From NCBI GenBank assembly GCA_023436515.1, contig JAEZIV010000198.1:1-8763 (forward strand): a stretch of 8,763 nucleotides of DNA, written 5' to 3'. The DNA comes from Bacillota bacterium. GTDB lineage: Bacteria > Bacillota > Clostridia > Acetivibrionales > DSM-1351. Under the pieces are notes generated by a model. That model ran no database searches, was not told the origin of the DNA, and was given only the letters and a program-made list of their open reading frames with translations. Positions 5,686 through 8,763 of this stretch are shown one piece after another. Positions within the stretch are counted from its first letter, which is position 1, and each line of letters begins with the position of its first letter. Made by a program: the position numbers and the translations under genes.

Positions 5686-7446
5686 ATGCCCTTTGACGGA
5701 ATTGTAACAAAATGCGTAGTAAATGAATTGAATAATCTGCTGTCAGGTGGAAGAGTAGATAAGATATTTCAACCCGAGGCTGACGAAATTGTTTTACTGA
5801 TTCGCTCAAACAGTCAGAATTACAGACTTGTAGCTAGTGCAAACGCCAATTATCCGCGTCTTCATATAACCTCTGCACAGAAGGAAAACCCACAGATACC
5901 ACCGGTTTTCTGTATGCTGCTCAGAAAGCACCTTTCAGGCGGCAAGCTCTTGAATATAAGCTTCCACGATTATGAGAGAGTTATATCCATAAATATTGAG
6001 TCTGTCAATGAGCTTGGAGATCTTTCGGTTAAAAGAGTTGTAGTTGAGATAATGGGTAAGCACAGTAATATTATTCTCCTCAACAGTGAAGATAAAATAA
6101 TTGATTCTGTAAAGCATATAGATAGTGATATCAGCAGTGTGAGAGAGGTTATGCCCGCAAGGCCCTACCTCCTCCCTCCTGCTCAAAACAAAATCCTGCC
6201 CGAGGAGCTTATTCCCGAAGATATTTTTGCTCCTCACAGTGTTTCAGAAGCAAAGCATATTGAGGGACTGTTATTGAATACCATAAAAGGCTTCAGTCCA
6301 TATACCTGTCGGGAAATATGCAATGCGGCCAATGTTGACTCGAAGACTCCCATTGATAAGCTGACTACTGCTGATAGGTCGGCAATAATTACTGCCTTAA
6401 AGGCATATCTTTCACAAATTGTAATGAACGAGTTTGAGCCCTGCATAATATACCAGGATAAAAACTTCCTGAAGCCGTTGGATTTCTATTGCTTTGAACC
6501 AAAACAGCAGGTTTTTTACAAGAAGTATGAGCTATTAACCGTAGGACTTGATGAATATTTTGCCCTTAGAGACACAAATGAGCGTTTAGCCCAGAAGATG
6601 GGCGATGTTGTGAAGGTAATTAAGAACAGCATAGACAGATGCCAAAAGAAAATAGCTCTTTTTCACGATAAGCTCAGGGATGTTTCCGACAGAGATAAGC
6701 TGCAGCTTTATGGTGAGTTGATTACAGCGAACATATATTGTATTCCCGCCGGAAGTAAGACTGCTCATGTTTTGAATTATTACAATGAAAATGAAGAGTA
6801 TATAGACATTCCTTTGAACGAGTATAAGACTGCTCAGGATAATGCTCAAAAATATTACAAGCAGTACGCAAAGGCAAAAAGCACTCACCTGAACGTAACT
6901 CGGCAGCTGGAGGACACTCTGAAGGAGCTGGAATATCTCCAAAGTGTACAGACCATGCTGGATAATTGCAGCAGCAGGCAGGAAATTGATGAGATCCGTC
7001 AGGAACTGATTGATCAGGGCTATATCAGGTCTTCTGCGAGAAATGCTAAAAAGAAGCAGGATAAACCCTTGTCTCCTCTTCAATATCAATCAAGGGACGG
7101 CTTTCAGATATTGGTAGGTAAGAATAACAAGCAAAATGATGAACTTACCTTAAAGCTGGCGGCCTCAAGTGATATCTGGCTTCATACAAAGAATATTCCA
7201 GGCTCCCATGTAATCATCCGAGCAGAACGCCGAGAGGTCCCTGACACGACCCTTCTTGAAGCTGCTATACTGGCCGCCTATCACAGCAGTGCCAAAATGT
7301 CAGGAAATGTTCCTGTGGACTTCACAGCTGTAAAAAACGTTAAAAAACCCAGCGGAGCAAAGCCTGGTATGGTTATTTATGAAAGCTTCAGGACCATCAG
7401 TGTAACACCTTCAGAGGATCAAGTTATAAGCATTAAGAAAATCTAG
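5686..7446 (+). CDS. rqcH: Ribosome quality control protein RqcH (NFACT family; older name fibronectin-binding protein FbpA/PavA-like)
   Basis: This is the bacterial homologue of Rqc2/NEMF. It binds 50S subunits obstructed by peptidyl-tRNA, recruits tRNA-Ala and adds C-terminal alanine tails that mark the stalled peptide for proteolysis. At 586 residues it is full length (Bacillus subtilis RqcH is about 570). The NFACT-N region starts with MPFDGIVTK (1-9) and holds PPVFCMLLRKHLSGGK (72-87) and VEIMGKHSNIILL (120-132). A helix-hairpin-helix-like part lies near 185-245. A coiled-coil-rich middle spans about 295-445, with QLYGELITANIY (340-351) between its arms. The C-terminal NFACT-R (DUF814) domain spans about 465-575, with GKNNKQND (478-485) and DIWLHTKNIPGSHVIIR (496-512). 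The tRNA-contacting Asp-Arg pair of the family appears as Glu97-Arg98. Older annotation as a surface fibronectin-binding protein rests on streptococcal work; no signal peptide or anchor is present. It lies between metY and an aminotransferase gene on the same strand. Confidence 0.95.
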   Translation: MPFDGIVTKCVVNELNNLLSGGRVDKIFQPEADEIVLLIRSNSQNYRLVASANANYPRLHITSAQKENPQIPPVFCMLLRKHLSGGKLLNISFHDYERVISINIESVNELGDLSVKRVVVEIMGKHSNIILLNSEDKIIDSVKHIDSDISSVREVMPARPYLLPPAQNKILPEELIPEDIFAPHSVSEAKHIEGLLLNTIKGFSPYTCREICNAANVDSKTPIDKLTTADRSAIITALKAYLSQIVMNEFEPCIIYQDKNFLKPLDFYCFEPKQQVFYKKYELLTVGLDEYFALRDTNERLAQKMGDVVKVIKNSIDRCQKKIALFHDKLRDVSDRDKLQLYGELITANIYCIPAGSKTAHVLNYYNENEEYIDIPLNEYKTAQDNAQKYYKQYAKAKSTHLNVTRQLEDTLKELEYLQSVQTMLDNCSSRQEIDEIRQELIDQGYIRSSARNAKKKQDKPLSPLQYQSRDGFQILVGKNNKQNDELTLKLAASSDIWLHTKNIPGSHVIIRAERREVPDTTLLEAAILAAYHSSAKMSGNVPVDFTAVKNVKKPSGAKPGMVIYESFRTISVTPSEDQVISIKKI

Positions 7447-7473
7447 TATATAATTTTAAAAGGGGGAATCCAC

Positions 7474-8652
7474 ATGATTTCTAATAAAATAAGCAGCCGA
7501 CTGGCCAATTCATCTATGATCAGAGCCATGTTTGAGGAAGGCGCAAGGCTAAAGAAAATTTACGGTGCAGACAAGGTATATGACTTTTCTCTGGGCAATC
7601 CTGATCCGGAACCTCCCGTAGAGGTTAAAGCTGCTCTGAGAGAATTAGCAAATTCTAATGAGCTTGGAATGCATTTATACATGAATAACGCCGGTTACGG
7701 TGATGTAAGAGAAACCCTTGCCAACAAGATCAACAGTGAGACCGGCCTTTCGCTGACACTTAATAATGTAGTAATGACAGTGGGTGCAGGCGGAGCCCTT
7801 AACGTTGTTCTCAAAACCCTGCTTGATCCCGGAGAGGAAATAATAATTTTCGCTCCTTACTTTGTTGAATACAGCTCGTATATTGATAATCATGGAGGAA
7901 AGACAGTTATAGTCAACACTGACCCAAAGACCTTCCTTCCAGACCCTGAGCTGTTAATGTCAAAAATAACTCCAAACACAAAGGCAGTGCTTATCAATAC
8001 TCCAAATAATCCTACCGGGGTTGTATATGGTGCTGATATTCTTAAGGCTATTGCAAAGGTTCTGGAGGAAAAGGGCCAGGAATACGGGCATACAATATAT
8101 ATAATATCTGATGAGCCCTATAGAAAATTGGCCTATGATGTTGAGGTACCCAATATTTTAACTATATACAGAAATGCCATAATGATTGATTGCTTCAGCA
8201 AATCTCTATCATTGCCTGGAGAGCGCATGGGCTATATAGCAACAAATCCCGAGGCTGATGACATTGATCTCCTTATGAATGGACTTATCTACTGCAACAG
8301 GGTCCTGGGCTATGTAAATGCCCCTGCACTCTTCCAGAAGGTTATTGCGAAATCAATTGATGCATCAGTGGACATAAATATCTACAAGGAAAGAAGAGAC
8401 CTGCTCTATGATAGTCTGATAAGCTTTGGATATGAATGTGTAAAGCCTGACGGAGCCTTTTATCTATTTCCCAAGGCCTTGATTTCTGACGATGTTGAGT
8501 TCAAGAACAGAGCCCTTAAGTACAATCTGCATGTTGTCCCCGGCTCAGGCTTTGGAGGCCCCGGATATTTCAGAATTGCTTACTGCGTAAGTCTTGATAC
8601 TATTAAGAACTCCCTGCCTGCCTTTGAGGCTCTCGCAAAAGAGTTCAGATAA
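7474..8652 (+). CDS. PLP-dependent class I/II aminotransferase, substrate unknown
   Basis: This fold type I aminotransferase (aspartate/aromatic aminotransferase branch) moves an amino group between an amino acid and a 2-oxo acid. At 392 residues it is a complete gene. Recognisable residues, in order: SLGNPDPEPP (39-48, substrate-loop Gly-Asn-Pro), GAGGALN (104-110, PLP-phosphate binding), NTPNNPTG (175-182) with the PLP-contacting Asn179, SDEPY (212-216) with Asp213 and Tyr216, the Schiff-base Lys243 in FSKSLSLPGERMGY with Arg251, and the carboxylate-binding Arg367 in GYFRIAYC. SLPGER replaces the MTGWR of classical aspartate aminotransferase, so calling it AspAT would overreach; alanine, aspartate, aromatic or branched-chain acids are all possible. 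AGGGGG (7461-7466) is placed 7 nt before the ATG. It follows rqcH by 27 nt without a terminator and ends 27 nt before a strong one, so it is probably the last gene of the metY operon. Confidence 0.93.
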   Translation: MISNKISSRLANSSMIRAMFEEGARLKKIYGADKVYDFSLGNPDPEPPVEVKAALRELANSNELGMHLYMNNAGYGDVRETLANKINSETGLSLTLNNVVMTVGAGGALNVVLKTLLDPGEEIIIFAPYFVEYSSYIDNHGGKTVIVNTDPKTFLPDPELLMSKITPNTKAVLINTPNNPTGVVYGADILKAIAKVLEEKGQEYGHTIYIISDEPYRKLAYDVEVPNILTIYRNAIMIDCFSKSLSLPGERMGYIATNPEADDIDLLMNGLIYCNRVLGYVNAPALFQKVIAKSIDASVDINIYKERRDLLYDSLISFGYECVKPDGAFYLFPKALISDDVEFKNRALKYNLHVVPGSGFGGPGYFRIAYCVSLDTIKNSLPAFEALAKEFR

Positions 8653-8679
8653 ACATTACTGTACTGTGATATACTTTAA

Positions 8680-8730
8680 CCGCCTCCAACAAGTTAGCCC
8701 TTAGAAACTAACATGTTGGAGGCGGTTTTT
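8680..8730 (+). terminator. Strong rho-independent terminator at the operon end
   Basis: An 18-bp stem with one mismatch pairs 8680-8697 with 8708-8725 (base CCGCCTCC with GGAGGCGG) around a 10-nt loop, followed by five T. On the opposite strand only two T follow the stem, so it mainly serves the plus strand. Confidence 0.93.
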
Positions 8731-8763
8731 CCATTTGTCCTCATTTCTTGTCCACCGATAGAC

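Noticed and set aside
6586..7089. 167-residue minus-strand reading frame inside rqcH
   Set aside because: The opposite strand is unambiguous rqcH coding sequence; the antisense translation has no motif and is a codon-bias shadow.
8741..8763. Possible 3' end of a convergent minus-strand gene (frame ending L-S-V-D-K-K at a TGA at 8741-8743)
   Set aside because: Only six codons are visible and all three frames are partly open, so it cannot be supported without the flanking sequence.

Overview
The window looks like chromosome of a low-GC, endospore-forming Clostridia species. The signs are AT-rich intergenic DNA, AGGAGG-type ribosome binding sites, TTGACA/TATAAT promoters, U-tailed hairpin terminators, a Spo0E-like mini-protein and a clostridial-style membrane pyrophosphatase. 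A cellulolytic Ruminiclostridium/Acetivibrio-like relative is my best guess, but that is inference from gene content and style. No tRNA, rRNA, CRISPR array, insertion sequence or phage gene was seen.

Left part (1-1660) is a set of small, AT-rich accessory genes. A consensus promoter at 74-102 fires leftward out of the window. A GNAT acetyltransferase (minus strand, 159-671) comes next. Its upstream region is shared with a divergent consensus promoter driving an unrecognised 77-residue protein (840-1073, plus). That gene converges on, and overlaps by 4 nt, a 51-residue Spo0E-like phosphatase gene (1070-1225, minus) that has its own good promoter. A 435-bp, very AT-rich gap follows.

Middle part (1661-4291): a monocistronic membrane proton pyrophosphatase (hppA) carries the residue signature of the potassium-independent class and is closed by a strong terminator (3954-3992). 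A 59-residue orphan protein gene follows with its own near-perfect Shine-Dalgarno and its own terminator (4254-4291).

Right part (4303-8730) is a probable three-gene operon between one promoter and one strong terminator: metY (O-acetylhomoserine sulfhydrylase), rqcH (ribosome quality control NFACT protein) and a PLP-dependent class I/II aminotransferase. Gene gaps are 19 and 27 nt, each with a good ribosome binding site. The operon joins sulfur amino acid synthesis, rescue of stalled 60S subunits by C-terminal alanine tailing, and transamination. A functional link is possible but unproven.

I do not see a clearly new multi-gene system. The best leads are the convergent Spo0E-like/77-residue pair, the two orphan small proteins, the Asp-to-Glu change in the tRNA-contacting DR motif of RqcH, and the palindromic -35 elements shared by two promoters.
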